Under the pieces are notes generated by a model. That model made no database searches, had not been told where the DNA came from, and saw nothing but the letters and a program-made list of their open reading frames with translations. From the NCBI GenBank assembly GCA_033398695.1, contig CM065809.1:173776501-173840500 (forward strand): a stretch of 64,000 bases of DNA, given 5' to 3'. Below are positions 47,901 to 56,454 of the stretch, piece by piece. The translations under genes and the position numbers were made by a program. The number at the start of each line of letters is the position of its first letter. Within the stretch, counting starts at the first letter, position 1. Origin of the DNA: Orobanche coerulescens. Lineage: Eukaryota > Streptophyta > Magnoliopsida > Lamiales > Orobanchaceae.

Positions 47901-50309
47901 TTCGAAACCGGGCGGAGGTCGGTTTTGAGGCTCCCGAATAGGTATGCCAGAAGGTTTCTTCGATTTGCCCTAAAGAGCCATTCATTCAAACTTGGACATT
48001 TTGGATTTTTTTGGAGACGTAGCAATACCCTTTCCCTTGTCAGAACTCGACATAATGATTAAATGATAGTAAAAAGAAAGAGATTAAATATTATAGCAAT
48101 AATAGTTGAGAGATAGATTAGAATGAGTGAGTGTGAAAAAATGAGAGAGGTATAGATAGAAATTTTTATTTTATTTTATTTTTAAAAAAATTTGAAAATC
48201 AATCCGTCGGACCCGCCCGGGTCCGGGTCCTACACGGGTCCGACGGATCCGGGTCAACCCGTCGGGTCCGAGTTTTCTGGGCATCTCTATCCAAAACCGT
48301 CATCACCATAAGTTTTCCACATGCATGCAAATATAATGAGACGGCCATGAATTAATATAATTGCTATAATCATGTCCCTTTACAGGATTGATATTGTAAA
48401 ATCACCATGTACATCATGGAACATGACCAGTTGCAATGTCTTTAGTTGATGAATTTTTCAACATTAATAAAATTATTTAATGTTGTTTCAAATTGTATTT
48501 TAATTTTGTGTTTCATTAGCTGTCAAGTAAGTTTGACAAAAATCTGCAAGTGACAAGCATAAATATAAAGGTTGTGAGGAGCTTTGAGATTTGCTTTCTT
48601 TGTTGACTATGATACATTTCAGAAATACCATAGTCGGAAGCCTTGTTGGGGACTCACAAGAGCGTTTTTAACATAAATACTAAACATTCACTTGAAATGA
48701 TGAATATGCTGTTATTAGAATGCCACTGGAATGTATCATTTGAATTTAGATTCTAGACACCATTTAACTTGTTTCAAACTCTTTTATGTACCTTCCGTTT
48801 CTTGTAATTTAGTTTCTCTTCATATACTTGATTCCGTTGGATGCTTTTTTAAATTTGAATATTGATGTTTTAGTTTATTCCTTTCAGCACTAAAAGAAGG
48901 CCTCGCACATTAACATTAAAGACATTACAGCGATGATAAAACACATAAACCTTCATAAGTATATGCAAACCGAAGATTGGATCGTAGGGTAAAAAATTTA
49001 AAAAGTTCATAATCCTACATGCAACTAATCCTATTAAAAACGTATGTAAATAGTATGCCCTTCATCTTTACATGCACGCGAGTAAAATGGAATCTAACGG
49101 GATATCTGTCGGAGCACCCTTCATGTAATGAATTTAAGAGGTTGGATCTTTCCGCATAAAAAACAAGGTTGGATTTTTCAGGGTATGAACTAAAAAAGTT
49201 CAGAACCCTATATGCAATTATTCAAGCAATAAATGTCAGATGTTTGAGCACATAGTACCAATACAGTAAAACCTCTCAAAAAGAATACTCTATTAAGGAA
49301 TAAACTCTATTTAGGAATAAAAATTTATAGTCCCAACTTGGGACTAGTTATAATTTGGAATAAACTCCATATTGTCATAATTCATATATTTTCAAATCCC
49401 AACATAAGGAAATACACCTCCATTTAGGAATAAATCATAATAAAATACATATATATATATATATATATAATTTTTACAATAGATTTAAGTTGATCTAAAA
49501 TACTTGTTCAAGGTTGATTGTGACAAAGATTTAATCTTTTGTGTTGTAACCATATCCTTCAACTTGCGTGTGCCCATTAGCTCGTCCAAATGACCACCTT
49601 CTTGTTGAACCCAAAACATTTCCAACTTAAGCTTCTTCACATGAAATTTTTTGTACTTCTATGCTATCATCCTCCGGATTATTTTCCTCATTTTCTTGCC
49701 TAATTCCTTCAATGATTTCTTAATCGGTTAAAGCATAAACAATTTTCCTGCCTAATTCCTAAGTTTACAACATATTACATACATGTATCTACTAATTATA
49801 ATATTTATATATTATACATGCACTTTAAAATTTAAAAAAATTCTTCTTAAAACTCTATTTAGGAATAACATCCATTTAGAAATATTTTTTTTATGTTCTC
49901 AAGGATATAATTTTAGAGAGGTTTTACTGTAATTAGATACAAAATTCGGGATAAGGACTAGCCATACATTGAAGTGAATATACCTCAGAAGAGCAGACGC
50001 CAAATCAGAAGAATCCTGAATATCAAGAATTGCAGATTCTCGAGTTTTATGTGAAGCCGATAAATTCTTTGACGTTCGCTTGGAGACATTAATGGCCTTG
50101 CTTCGAACTTCGCTACGCCTTTCACTACCATTCAAAGATGCTGGCGCCGAGACCTTTTGCGGCGGTGGGGTTGCAAATTTGGCGGCGGCGGCGACACTGG
50201 GCTTAGAATTCTTGTTGGGTCGGGTCGTGGGGAAACCAAATAAGGGCCGAAATGCGTCTGTTAACACCGGGCGAACCTCCATATGAGGATTGGGATTAAA
50301 GCAGAACAA
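26168..50309 (-). CDS. EMB3103: Pentatricopeptide-repeat protein, orthologue of At1g10910 (EMB3103), ten exons
   Basis: Inferred exons on -: 50309-49984, 45676-45592, 41448-41185, 40322-40020, 39052-38948, 38441-38342, 37067-36748, 27426-27250, 27168-27040, 26398-26168. All have GT/AG borders and compatible phases, giving 679 residues. The N-terminus is rich in Ser, Lys, Ala and Pro and fits a plastid transit peptide. The rest is P-class PPR repeats, such as [23 protein letters not shown] and [17 protein letters not shown]. The C-terminus has [20 protein letters not shown]. From memory the whole protein is strongly similar to Arabidopsis At1g10910, a predicted chloroplast RNA-binding protein needed for embryo development. 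The start could also be Met10 (50282). Introns 1, 2, 6 and 7 are enlarged by transposons, yet no exon carries a stop. Confidence 0.93.
26549..26715. mobile_element. Stowaway-like MITE remnant in PPR intron 9
   Basis: The left end ccgtctgtcccataaaaatg and the ends near 26700 (aataatggagta) resemble the tactccctccgtccc termini of plant Stowaway elements. Matching of the two ends is weak, so it is a remnant at best. A run of 15 C lies just beyond it, at 26747-26761. Confidence 0.4.
27555..27660. repeat. GAGGC-rich remnant resembling one end of the hAT-like element at 32926
   Basis: The stretch gtattaaaagccacgag, followed by gcataagcctcgaggcgtaa, resembles the TTTTAAAAGGCGC end and GAGGCG palindromes of the 32926-33673 element. 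Only one end is seen. Confidence 0.35.
27817..28130 (-). mobile_element. 3' fragment of an RTE-type LINE in PPR intron 7
   Basis: On - it reads gagaaagtatggcgatggag, the C-terminal end of RTE reverse transcriptase, then an A/T-rich 3' UTR, the conserved phrase gccgaccccaaatcattttg and a gttgttgta tail. It matches 47550-47868 along most of its length. The 5' truncation is usual for LINEs. Confidence 0.85.
28376..29049. mobile_element. hAT-like non-autonomous element remnant in PPR intron 7
   Basis: The left end cataggcggacccatatac and the inverted right end tagtggtggacctgac resemble the cagtggcggaccc termini of a common plant hAT group. Inside each end lies a gcaccacc or gcaccccc phrase. The interior is AT-rich without a coding frame. 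No duplication could be matched. Confidence 0.45.
29067..29400 (+). repeat. 5' LTR of the gypsy element
   Basis: It is 334 bp with a (TA)n tract at 29223-29261. It is otherwise nearly identical to the right LTR; visible differences include ccgccgtagagggccg against ccgccatagagggtcg. Confidence 0.92.
29404..29422 (+). promoter_or_regulatory. Primer-binding site, tRNA-Phe type
   Basis: TGGTGCGGTGAGCGTGGAT complements the 3' end of plant cytosolic tRNA-Phe over about 19 bases (recalled tRNA sequence). It starts 3 nt after the LTR's terminal CA. Confidence 0.75.
29421..34839 (+). pseudogene. Decayed gag-pol of the chromodomain gypsy element
   Basis: Gag spans 29421-30424 with a frame shift at about 29685 and a degenerate zinc knuckle near 30465 that contains a stop. 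Protease has MIDSGASHC (about 30727). RT (about 31410-31830) has [30 protein letters not shown] and the FFDD catalytic box. RNase H follows (about 32080-32480). Integrase has the HHCC finger (about 32740-32875) and DDE core residues in VVDRFSK, SDRDS and DGQTEV. A chromodomain-like end (FLVQWRNKG...ATWVDEPEF) lies near 34640-34710. Frameshifts occur near 30650, 32300, 32380 and 34000, and the integrase is split by the insertion at 32926-33673. This copy cannot encode a working polyprotein. Confidence 0.92.
32926..33673. mobile_element. hAT-like non-autonomous element inserted in the gypsy integrase
   Basis: Perfect 18-bp terminal inverted repeats CAATGTTTTAAAAGGCGC are flanked by a perfect 8-bp duplication attccgac (32918-32925 and 33674-33681). 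The 8-bp duplication and CAxxG end are typical of hAT elements. The 748-bp interior has no transposase; its ends are rich in GAGGCG/CGCCTC palindromes and its middle is AT-rich. Confidence 0.93.
34764..35126 (+). repeat. 3' LTR of the gypsy element
   Basis: It is 363 bp with a longer (TA)n run (34920-34984). It ends beside LINE sequence that starts in mid-ORF, so the right flank is the L1-type LINE remnant. Confidence 0.92.
35130..36710 (+). pseudogene. L1-type LINE 3' fragment (zf-RVT and RNase H) in PPR intron 7
   Basis: The sequence opens in a reverse-transcriptase zinc-binding region ([16 protein letters not shown], about 35215). It continues with an RNase H domain ([14 protein letters not shown], about 35870) and its C-terminal part (about 36060-36320), with several frameshifts and stops. 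The 3' UTR contains two copies of an approximately 130-bp unit (ggtccgcacatt... at 36364 and 36498). It ends in an A run at 36701-36710. It matches the copy at 61615-64000. It lies antisense to the PPR gene, 37 nt inside the donor of intron 7. Confidence 0.88.
37228..38015. mobile_element. Pack-MULE-like element in PPR intron 6 with a GC-rich captured segment
   Basis: The ends are inverted and similar: left acaaaaaccacccttgaggt, right (reversed) acaaaactacccctgaggtt, each with a second inner gaggtt phrase about 70 bp inside. Between AT-rich arms lies a GC-rich block (37531-37780). On - it carries a frame of 83 codons (37486-37737, starting [13 protein letters not shown]) after a CT-rich leader. 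That composition contrasts sharply with the surroundings and looks like a captured gene start. I do not recognise the protein. A 9-bp duplication could not be established. Confidence 0.5.
38804..38890. repeat. (GA)n microsatellite in PPR intron 5
   Basis: About 43 uninterrupted GA dinucleotides end 57 nt from the exon 5 donor (exon ends at 38948). A short (CA)n run follows at 38910-38922. In the transcript the tract is CU-rich. Confidence 0.95.
41544..41932. mobile_element. Inverted-repeat (foldback) MITE in PPR intron 2
   Basis: The left arm starts ttctatgcagcaccaatact and the right arm, reversed, starts ttctatgcagtaccaatatt. Both continue through taatttatgcatgagttttg, gcatgaaatatatgcatttc and catcaaaatttcaatgca. 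The right arm carries a second copy of about 95 bp of this. No coding frame is present. (TA)n runs flank it on both sides, which hides any duplication. Confidence 0.85.
42270..43071 (+). mobile_element. Non-autonomous Helitron nested in the larger Helitron
   Basis: It starts TCTATACTTCTATTAAAA, ends ggtgcatcgcaccggagaac then atCTAG, with the 3' hairpin ggtgcatcgcacc. The flanking bases are A on the left and T on the right, as Helitrons require. The interior (802 bp) is AT-rich and non-coding. Two diverged relatives lie at 50390-51955. Confidence 0.9.
44010..44770 (+). pseudogene. C-terminal part of a Helitron PIF1-like helicase
   Basis: Motifs in order are [11 protein letters not shown] (about 44110), [20 protein letters not shown] (about 44310), and [17 protein letters not shown] (about 44560). 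The last conserved block, with LYVALSRV, lies in another frame after a 1-bp shift near 44640, ending at the TAA at 44768-44770. The N-terminal ATPase motifs are absent. It is a truncated, inactive remnant. Confidence 0.88.
44938..45591. other. Non-repeat remainder of PPR intron 2
   Basis: No gene or transposon end is seen. The stretch is moderately AT-rich and leads into exon 2 of the PPR gene (45676-45592). Confidence 0.5.
45821..45835. repeat. Run of 15 G in PPR intron 1
   Basis: A homopolymer run that is also a likely site of sequencing-length error. The counterpart C run lies at 26747-26761. Confidence 0.9.
46762..48289 (-). mobile_element. hAT-like element remnant nested in the long-TIR element
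   Basis: The ends are inverted: left tagaggtgtccag, right (reversed) tagagatgcccag, each followed by repeats of GGGTCCGGGTCCG/CGGGTCCGACGG type. Flanking 8-mers tttagaac and tccaaaac share five of eight bases, a possible decayed duplication. On -, remnants of a hAT-type N-terminal region are seen at 48055-47880 and 47285-47076, without a catalytic domain. An RTE fragment splits it. Confidence 0.7.
47392..47868 (+). mobile_element. 3' fragment of an RTE-type LINE nested in the hAT remnant
   Basis: A 77-codon frame (47390-47623) carries [13 protein letters not shown] and [12 protein letters not shown], the usual C-terminal end of plant RTE reverse transcriptase. It is followed by a T-rich 3' UTR, the conserved tgttagccgaccccaaatca and a (TTG)n tail ending near 47868. 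The 5' end is truncated. Confidence 0.9.
49264..49929 (-). mobile_element. Emigrant/pogo-like Tc1-mariner element in PPR intron 1
   Basis: Inverted ends CAGTAAAACCTCTC are flanked by TA on both sides (49262-49263 and 49930-49931). These ends match the Emigrant family of plant pogo-like elements. On - the middle (about 49750-49500) has decayed coding-like sequence rich in Glu and Asp, with a stop and a frame change. That fits the end of a pogo-type transposase, but only weakly. The right end is 55 nt from the exon 1 donor. Confidence 0.85.
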
Positions 50310-50389
50310 ATAGAGAAATGAAACCCCCGAAAAAACGGCTACTCTTTTCCTCCAGAGGGTATTTGAGGCTGCAAAGAAATCGTTCGGAT
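50310..50389 (-). promoter_or_regulatory. Presumed 5' leader and core promoter zone of the PPR gene
   Basis: Only about 80 bp separate the PPR start codon (50309) from Helitron-derived sequence. I see no TATA box here. The leader, if short, would start within this stretch or inside the Helitron remnant. Confidence 0.35.
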
Positions 50390-51142
50390 TCTTGAAATAT
50401 AGTTGATATATACTTGGATATATTCTTAAATTTATGGATTTTTCTTTTTGAATGTGTTGTGAAGTTTTCTTTTACAAATCTACCAATAAAAAAATTTCTT
50501 CTTTTATTCTTTTAACCTAAATTTCTAAATATTTATAATTTTTTATATTAAGTTTATTCTTAATACAAAATATATCAAACTAATTCTTATTTTACGATCT
50601 TCAATTAGAAATCCGTATTGAATATAATAAATTTGATGGATTTATATTAGTGGCCTATTGCACACAAAAAACTTTTATTAGAAAAAATGTGATTATTAAT
50701 TTTCAATAAAATTAATTGATGCAAAATAAAAATAAATTACCTCATTTTTATGAAATTAGATTTAAAACTCATATTGCTTACATAAAAAAATAAATTACGA
50801 TATTTATTTAAGTATAATAACTAAAAATAATAAAACACATTGCGCACACACACATATATTAGGACTTGATCCCATATTGCTTTTGTCACAAAATTTATTC
50901 CTAACTTCTTTCGGTATGTTCAGAAAATTTGTCACGAATTGACACTAATCGACTTGACACTGCCTAATGTGATATTCTTTCTTCAATTATATTACACTTC
51001 AGAATATACTCAATAAGTTTTTTATTAACACTAGGCTAATGTGATACTCATGTCGAAGACCTCAAGAACAAATTTGGAGATCCAGAAATTATTTCTAATA
51101 AGAGAATATTTTGTCTGGTGCATCGCACGGGAGAACACCTAG
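50390..51142 (+). mobile_element. Non-autonomous Helitron remnant upstream of the PPR gene
   Basis: It follows the 42270-43071 Helitron through most of its length (ctaccaataaaaaaatttct, aattgatgcaaaataaaaat). It ends with the hairpin ggtgcatcgcacgggagaac and then CTAG at 51139-51142. The 5' TC end is lost or too diverged to place. Confidence 0.75.
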
Positions 51143-51955
51143 TACTTCTATTAAAAGAGAGTCGCGACACATGTCATTTTGTAAGTTTTTTGATTTTTTT
51201 TCTAGAATATAGCTTTTATATATATATATATATGTATTCTTTAATTTCTAGAAAAAAGAAAATTTTAGATATGTATTATGAGAGTTTTATTCCACAACTT
51301 ACACTCATCTACCAATAAAAAAAATTCTTCCTTTAATATTTTAGCTTAAAATTCTAAATATTTAAATTTTTATATCAAGTTTATTTTTAATAAACAATAT
51401 ATCAAATTAATTCTTATTTCACGATCTTCAATTCGACATCTGTAATGAATATAATAAATTTGATGGATTTACATTAACGGCCGATTGCACAAAAAATTTA
51501 TATTAGAAAAAATATGAATATTAATTTTGAAGTAAAATTAACTGATGTAGTATAAAAATAAATGAACTCATTTTATGAAATTAGATTTAACACTCATATT
51601 GATTACATAAAAAAATAAATTATGATCTTTATTTAATTATAATAACTAAAATAATAAACACATTGTGCACACACATATAATAGGACTTAATCACATATTA
51701 CTTTCGTCCCCAAAATTTGTTCCTATCTTTTTTCTGTATGTTCAGAAAATTTATTCATTTAATGGACACTAATTGACTTAACACTACGCTAATGTGATAC
51801 TCTTTCTTCAATTAGATTATACTCCATAATACACGTATAAGTTTTTTATTAATACTATGTTAATGTGATATTCATGTCGAAAATTCTCACGAACAAATTC
51901 GAATATCGAGAAATTATTTTCTAATAAAAGAATATTTTGTCCGGTGAACATCTAG
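51143..51955 (+). mobile_element. Second non-autonomous Helitron, directly abutting the first
   Basis: It starts tacttctattaaaagagagt, lacking only the first few bases of the family's TCTATACTTC start, immediately after the CTAG of its neighbour. It ends tttgtccggtgaacatCTAG at 51955. The 3' hairpin's gcatcgcac loop has been deleted, so this end should be disabled. Confidence 0.75.
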
Positions 51956-52589
51956 TGTTTTCTAAAAAGAAGATAAATGAGAGTGATATATGAAAATATG
52001 GGAATGAGTTTAATTTAACGCAAGACACCATAATAGATAACATTATTTATTAAAAGATTAGCTAAATAGTTTATTATTCATAATTTTTATTTACTATTCA
52101 AAAATAAAATCTATATTAAAACCTAGAAAACAAAAGGCGAAATGGATCAGAAATGTTATAATACTAAAATTATTTTCAAAGAGAGAAAAAGACAGTTAAA
52201 CATATTAGACATTTATTATTACATTCTAAATCGTTAAAAGATTTAAATGTCGCAAAATGATAAATATAAATTTAAAAAATTATATTATTTATTATCTGTT
52301 TTATAAATCTGAAAACATAATGCATATCAACTAAAAGAATCTGAAATTTAATTCTATAATATTATACCTTTTATCTAACTTTAGAGTTTTGTTTTTATTT
52401 TATATTATTTATAATAATTCTGATTGCTTTTGTTTTTTATTTTATTTTTCAGATTTATTAAATAGTTTTCTAAATATTAGTTACAAACTTGTATTTTCTT
52501 TATCTCGTTTTATAGAATTTCCAGCTTTTATTTAATTTGTATCGTTGTAACTCCGCCTGTGAGTGTTGTTATGACATTTACTGCCGGTC
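51956..52589. other. AT-rich intergenic stretch
   Basis: No gene, transposon end or tandem repeat was found. It changes to GC-richer LINE leader sequence near 52590. Confidence 0.5.
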
Positions 52590-53390
52590 TCAAGCTCGGA
52601 TAAAGGAGGAGGGTTGCGGTAGGTCTGTGGCAACCAGCGTAAAGCACAGTCATATTTGATGGACATGAAGCATAATCTGAATATCGTTGGGGCGTTTCTT
52701 CAAAAGCGATGCGCTACACTTTCCAGGCCCAGGTGTAGTGAAAAATTTACGAGGGTTGCTAGGTCGTCGCCCAGAAGCGGCGCGCCATCTCTAGCCCTGG
52801 GGATGGTGTCAAATAAGCAAGGGTATGCTACACTTCTTAGACCCGGGTGTGGTGAAAAATTTGTAAGGGTTGCTAGGTCATCGTCCGGAAGCGGTGCGCC
52901 ACCCCGAAATATGGGTGGCGTCAAATATGCAAGGATTATCGAAATGTGGACAGAGACGTGCGAAGAAGATAGTCCACAAGTCTACTAAGGATAATAAAAT
53001 ACGGTTTGGAACTTGGAACATTGGCTTTTTGACAGGAAGATCAGCGGAAGTGGTGGAAGTTGCGAAAAGAAGAAGGATTCATATTATGTGCCTACAAGAG
53101 ACTAAGTGGGTTGGGGAAAAGCAAAGGTATTGGCTCCGTGGGGTTATAAACTATGGTATTCGGGGAAAGAAGGAGGGAAAAATGGAGTAGGTGTTGTCAT
53201 AAAAAAGGACTTCAAAGACGACGCGGCAGAGGTGTGTAGAAAGAGCGATAGGATTATGAGTATTAAGCTTGTAGTGGGAGATGAGATTCTAACTATCATA
53301 AGTGTTTATGCACCACAAGTAGGATTGAGTGAGTTGGTGAGACAAGAGTTTTGGCAGCATTTAGAAGAGGTTATCGAACGAGTCCCTATT
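52590..53390 (+). pseudogene. 5' part of an RTE-type LINE (leader and endonuclease domain)
   Basis: The leader begins near ctcggataaaggaggagggt and holds two copies of an approximately 125-bp unit (about 52694 and 52822). The apurinic-type endonuclease region has IRFGTWNIGFLTG (about 53000), LQETKWVG (about 53090) and NGVGVVI (about 53180). A 1-bp shift lies near 53115-53125. It stops at VIERVP, where other sequence begins, so the RT part is absent. The 3' fragments at 27817 and 47392 belong to the same LINE class. Confidence 0.88.
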
Positions 53391-53398
53391 GTTAGGGT

Positions 53399-53920
53399 TA
53401 GGGGTTTGCATTCGGATCGATCCGATCCGATCCGATCCGAATTCGGATTGATCCGAAATTTCGGATCACCTTTTGTTCAATCCGAAATTCGAACCGATCG
53501 TTCGGATCGGATTCGGATCAATCCGAATCCGGATCGGATCGGATTTAATTCGAAAAATTCAAAAATTTTAAAAACTAATAAAAATAATAAAAATCCCAAT
53601 CCAAAAAATAAAAAATTCATTCTATTTTATATATTTCGGATGGATCGGATTAATCAAAAAATCTGCGGTTAATCCGATCCGATTCGAAATTTTTCCTGGC
53701 ATTTTACCTAGAAATAATAAAGAATTCTTTTTTTTATACATTTTGAATCGATCGGATTAATCCGAAAATTTACAGATTTAATCCTATCCGATCCGAAATT
53801 TCTGGATCTGTAAAATTCTAATCCGAAATCTGATCTGAAGACATCGAATCGGACTTGTTCGGATCGAATTTTCGGATTTTCGGTTCGGTTTTTCGTATTC
53901 TTTTTTTCTGCACACCTCTA
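53399..53920. mobile_element. hAT-like MITE with a perfect 8-bp duplication
   Basis: The ends are taggggtttgcatt and, reversed, tagaggtgtgcaga. The perfect duplication gttagggt flanks it (53391-53398 and 53921-53928). The subterminal regions are dense in GGATCGGAT/ATCCGATCC repeats on both sides (about 53412-53530 and 53640-53880), giving the element strong self-pairing ability. No coding capacity is present. Confidence 0.92.
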
Positions 53921-54284
53921 GTTAGGGTTGTATACTGCAAAGCATACTTTATGCTTGTATTACCTTATTTCTGTAATATCCTAAATTTCTACTATATTTA
54001 TTTAATGTTATTTTGTCTAAGTTATATTGTACAATATGGAATCTGTACAGTATGGATAAAATAATTGAAGAAACTGAGACATTTATATTGATATAATCAT
54101 TGTACTTGGTCGACAATTGCATTTGAAGACATCGTGGATCAGGTTGTTTTAATTCTGATATCGGGTGTATCGTGTGAGAATGTTATTGGGACGAGTATGT
54201 GTATTGAGTATGTGTGTATACGTAACCAGTATGTCGAGACAGACAGGAACAGTTGGAATTGACTAAGTGCAGAAGTCATTACAT

Positions 54285-54815
54285 ACGCTAAGCTGAAGAG
54301 CTTACGTACGTTAAGTTGGTAAGTATAACGTACGTTGTGTATCAGACATTACGTACGTTATGGCATTAGGTGAGAGACAGTCGTCTGATCAGAGAACTTT
54401 GTCAAAATACAAGTGTAGCGTACGCTAAGCATAGGAGCTTACGTACGTTAAGACACCGGCGTAATGTATGCTATGTATAGTACATAACGTACGTTATGAA
54501 GAGAATCAAACAGAATCAGGATATGACTGACAAGTGGATCCCGTGGTCGGCAACTTCTGGCTGGCGTGCGAAAAGGCAAGCCAACGGAGAGGTTAACGTA
54601 TACAACGGGTTGCTCATTACATACGTTAAATGGGTATATATTGTAGCAAGTCAACAGCTATATTACGTGCGCTATGGCCGTGAAATTACGTACGTAATAC
54701 ATGGAATGAATTAAGGCAGTGAGCTCTGGATGCCGATAACGCACGCTATGCAGGACATGTAGCGTACGTTAAAAGGTCTTACGTACGTTAACGATGGGTG
54801 TTAACGTACGTAACG
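54285..54815. repeat. Dispersed TTACGTACGTTA / ACGTACGT palindrome cluster
   Basis: At least fifteen copies of CGTACGTTA-type or ACGTACG motifs, many extended to TTAACGTACG or TTACGTACGTAA, lie within 530 bp. Spacing is irregular and intervening sequence is unrelated, so this is not a simple tandem repeat. It sits upstream of a leader-like stretch (54840-55030) within the presumed LTR. Confidence 0.85.
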
Positions 54816-56454
54816 AGCTGTGCAGATTATACATTGAAGGTTGGTCTTTCATTTCTTCACGAGAGGAAACAGGTTTTTCCACCCCAGCTCCGTCCCTCTT
54901 CACTGTTAATCCTATTCCAGGCCCTCCTACCTTGTTGAGACCTTGATGATTTGATTAGAAGCTTGAATCTCGAAGTTCTTGATGTTTTTGGAAGTGTTTG
55001 ATTGTTGTGGTCCTTCTTCAAGAGGTATGTTGGATAACTCCTCTCTTTAATTTCGTATTTTGATGTTGTTGATATCCTCTTCGTATGATGATGGTTATGG
55101 TGGTGGTGGTGTGATTCTTGAGGTTATGTGAACTGTATGTTGAAGAATATGATGAGATGTGTCTTCAATATGTTGTTTGTTATGAACATGATTATAAAAT
55201 CATGGTATTCTTGGTGTTCTTGGTGTATATCACATCAAAAGGGATATGTGATAGGTTAGATGATGATTTTTATTATAAACATGTATTTGATAATTAAAAC
55301 CAATATTATGTTGATTGTAGTGGTTGATTTCATATGTTCTTGATTAAATATGAATCATGATAGGAGGATTAATCTGGAAATATTATGGTTAATCTTAGAA
55401 CATGATTATCAATGGTACTGAACTATTTGGATAGTTCGAATTGTTGATTATGTCGGTCGTATTATTTTACCTTGAATTTATAATTATGAACAAGAAGGAA
55501 TCTTGTTAATTTATCTAGGAGGTTGAATTCGGAATAGAGTATATTATGTAATCCTTGTTAATGGGATGAGTTGATCGTTGATATGATTATCAGATTATGG
55601 AATCGTATTGTGGTTTTGGATTCGTGATTGATTGATTCAGGTTGTTCGGATTTGTGTTTAATCGGGATATTGTGGAACCGTTGGGTTTATTGATCGGTTA
55701 TATTGATTGTTAATTATGATCATCGAGTTGCGGTTTGTATTGTAGATATGAGTTCGTATTTGTTGAGTTGGATTATTTGGTTTTGTGTATGATCGAGATA
55801 TCGTTGAAACGTTGAGTTGATTAGTTGGTCGTGTCGGTTGTTGATTGTAATCGGATTGTTGTTAATTTGTTATTGCAATAGGTTACGATAATTGATCGTT
55901 GATAAGAATCGTGCCTTACGGTCGAGTTCGAGGATGCTCGTGGATTGCATGGGTCAGGGCCGAAGAGCTTGTAGACAATAGTAAGGAATTGGTAACGGTT
56001 TCACTATCGTCGTATCGGTATCGAGGCAAGTTATTACTTGTCCAGCTTATAATATTTAATGAATGGTTTCCGTTTCACTTCGTTTATAACGCATATAGCA
56101 ATAATTATTATTGTGAACCCTGGATATTTGGATTGTATGTCGTTTTTCGATTTTTGGGAGTTAAATCATAACGTATATGATTTCCATTCGTCATTGGTAT
56201 ATTTGGGTATCGAGGATCTATCGTGGTAAATGCGAGGATATGCGTTATCTACAGTCCGTGGTATTTTTGGATCGACGAATTTTGAGGATGTTTGTTAGTG
56301 ATGGTTTTGACATCGAGATTGCTCTCAGGACTCGAGGCAAGTACTCTAACGATTTTTGTCATTTAGTGTCGATCATGTTGTGATACATTCGTGTATTGTT
56401 GTTGTCGTACAATGTGTATTGTTGTTTTGTGCAGTTGTGCATTGTTGTCGTATG

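Larger units (their letters stand above)
46247..49223. mobile_element. Long terminal-inverted-repeat element (MULE-like) in PPR intron 1, host of nested elements
   Basis: Arms of about 240-270 bp face each other: left from about 46284 (ggattaattgcacacagggt) to 46550, right from 49223 back to about 48985 (reversed gaataattgcatatagggtt). Inner phrases match too, such as aaaatatccaacctttg against aaaaatccaaccttg, and ggattaactgcacatagggt against ggattagttgcatgtagga. A partial extra copy of the tip lies at 46247. Long TIRs without coding sequence suggest a MULE-type MITE; no duplication was matched. The centre holds a hAT remnant. Confidence 0.7.

Noticed and set aside
49899..50309. Extension of PPR exon 1 past 49984 (frame stays open to 49899)
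   Set aside because: The open tail reads into intron and the Emigrant-like element; a gtatat donor at 49983 gives the phase-correct join to exon 2.
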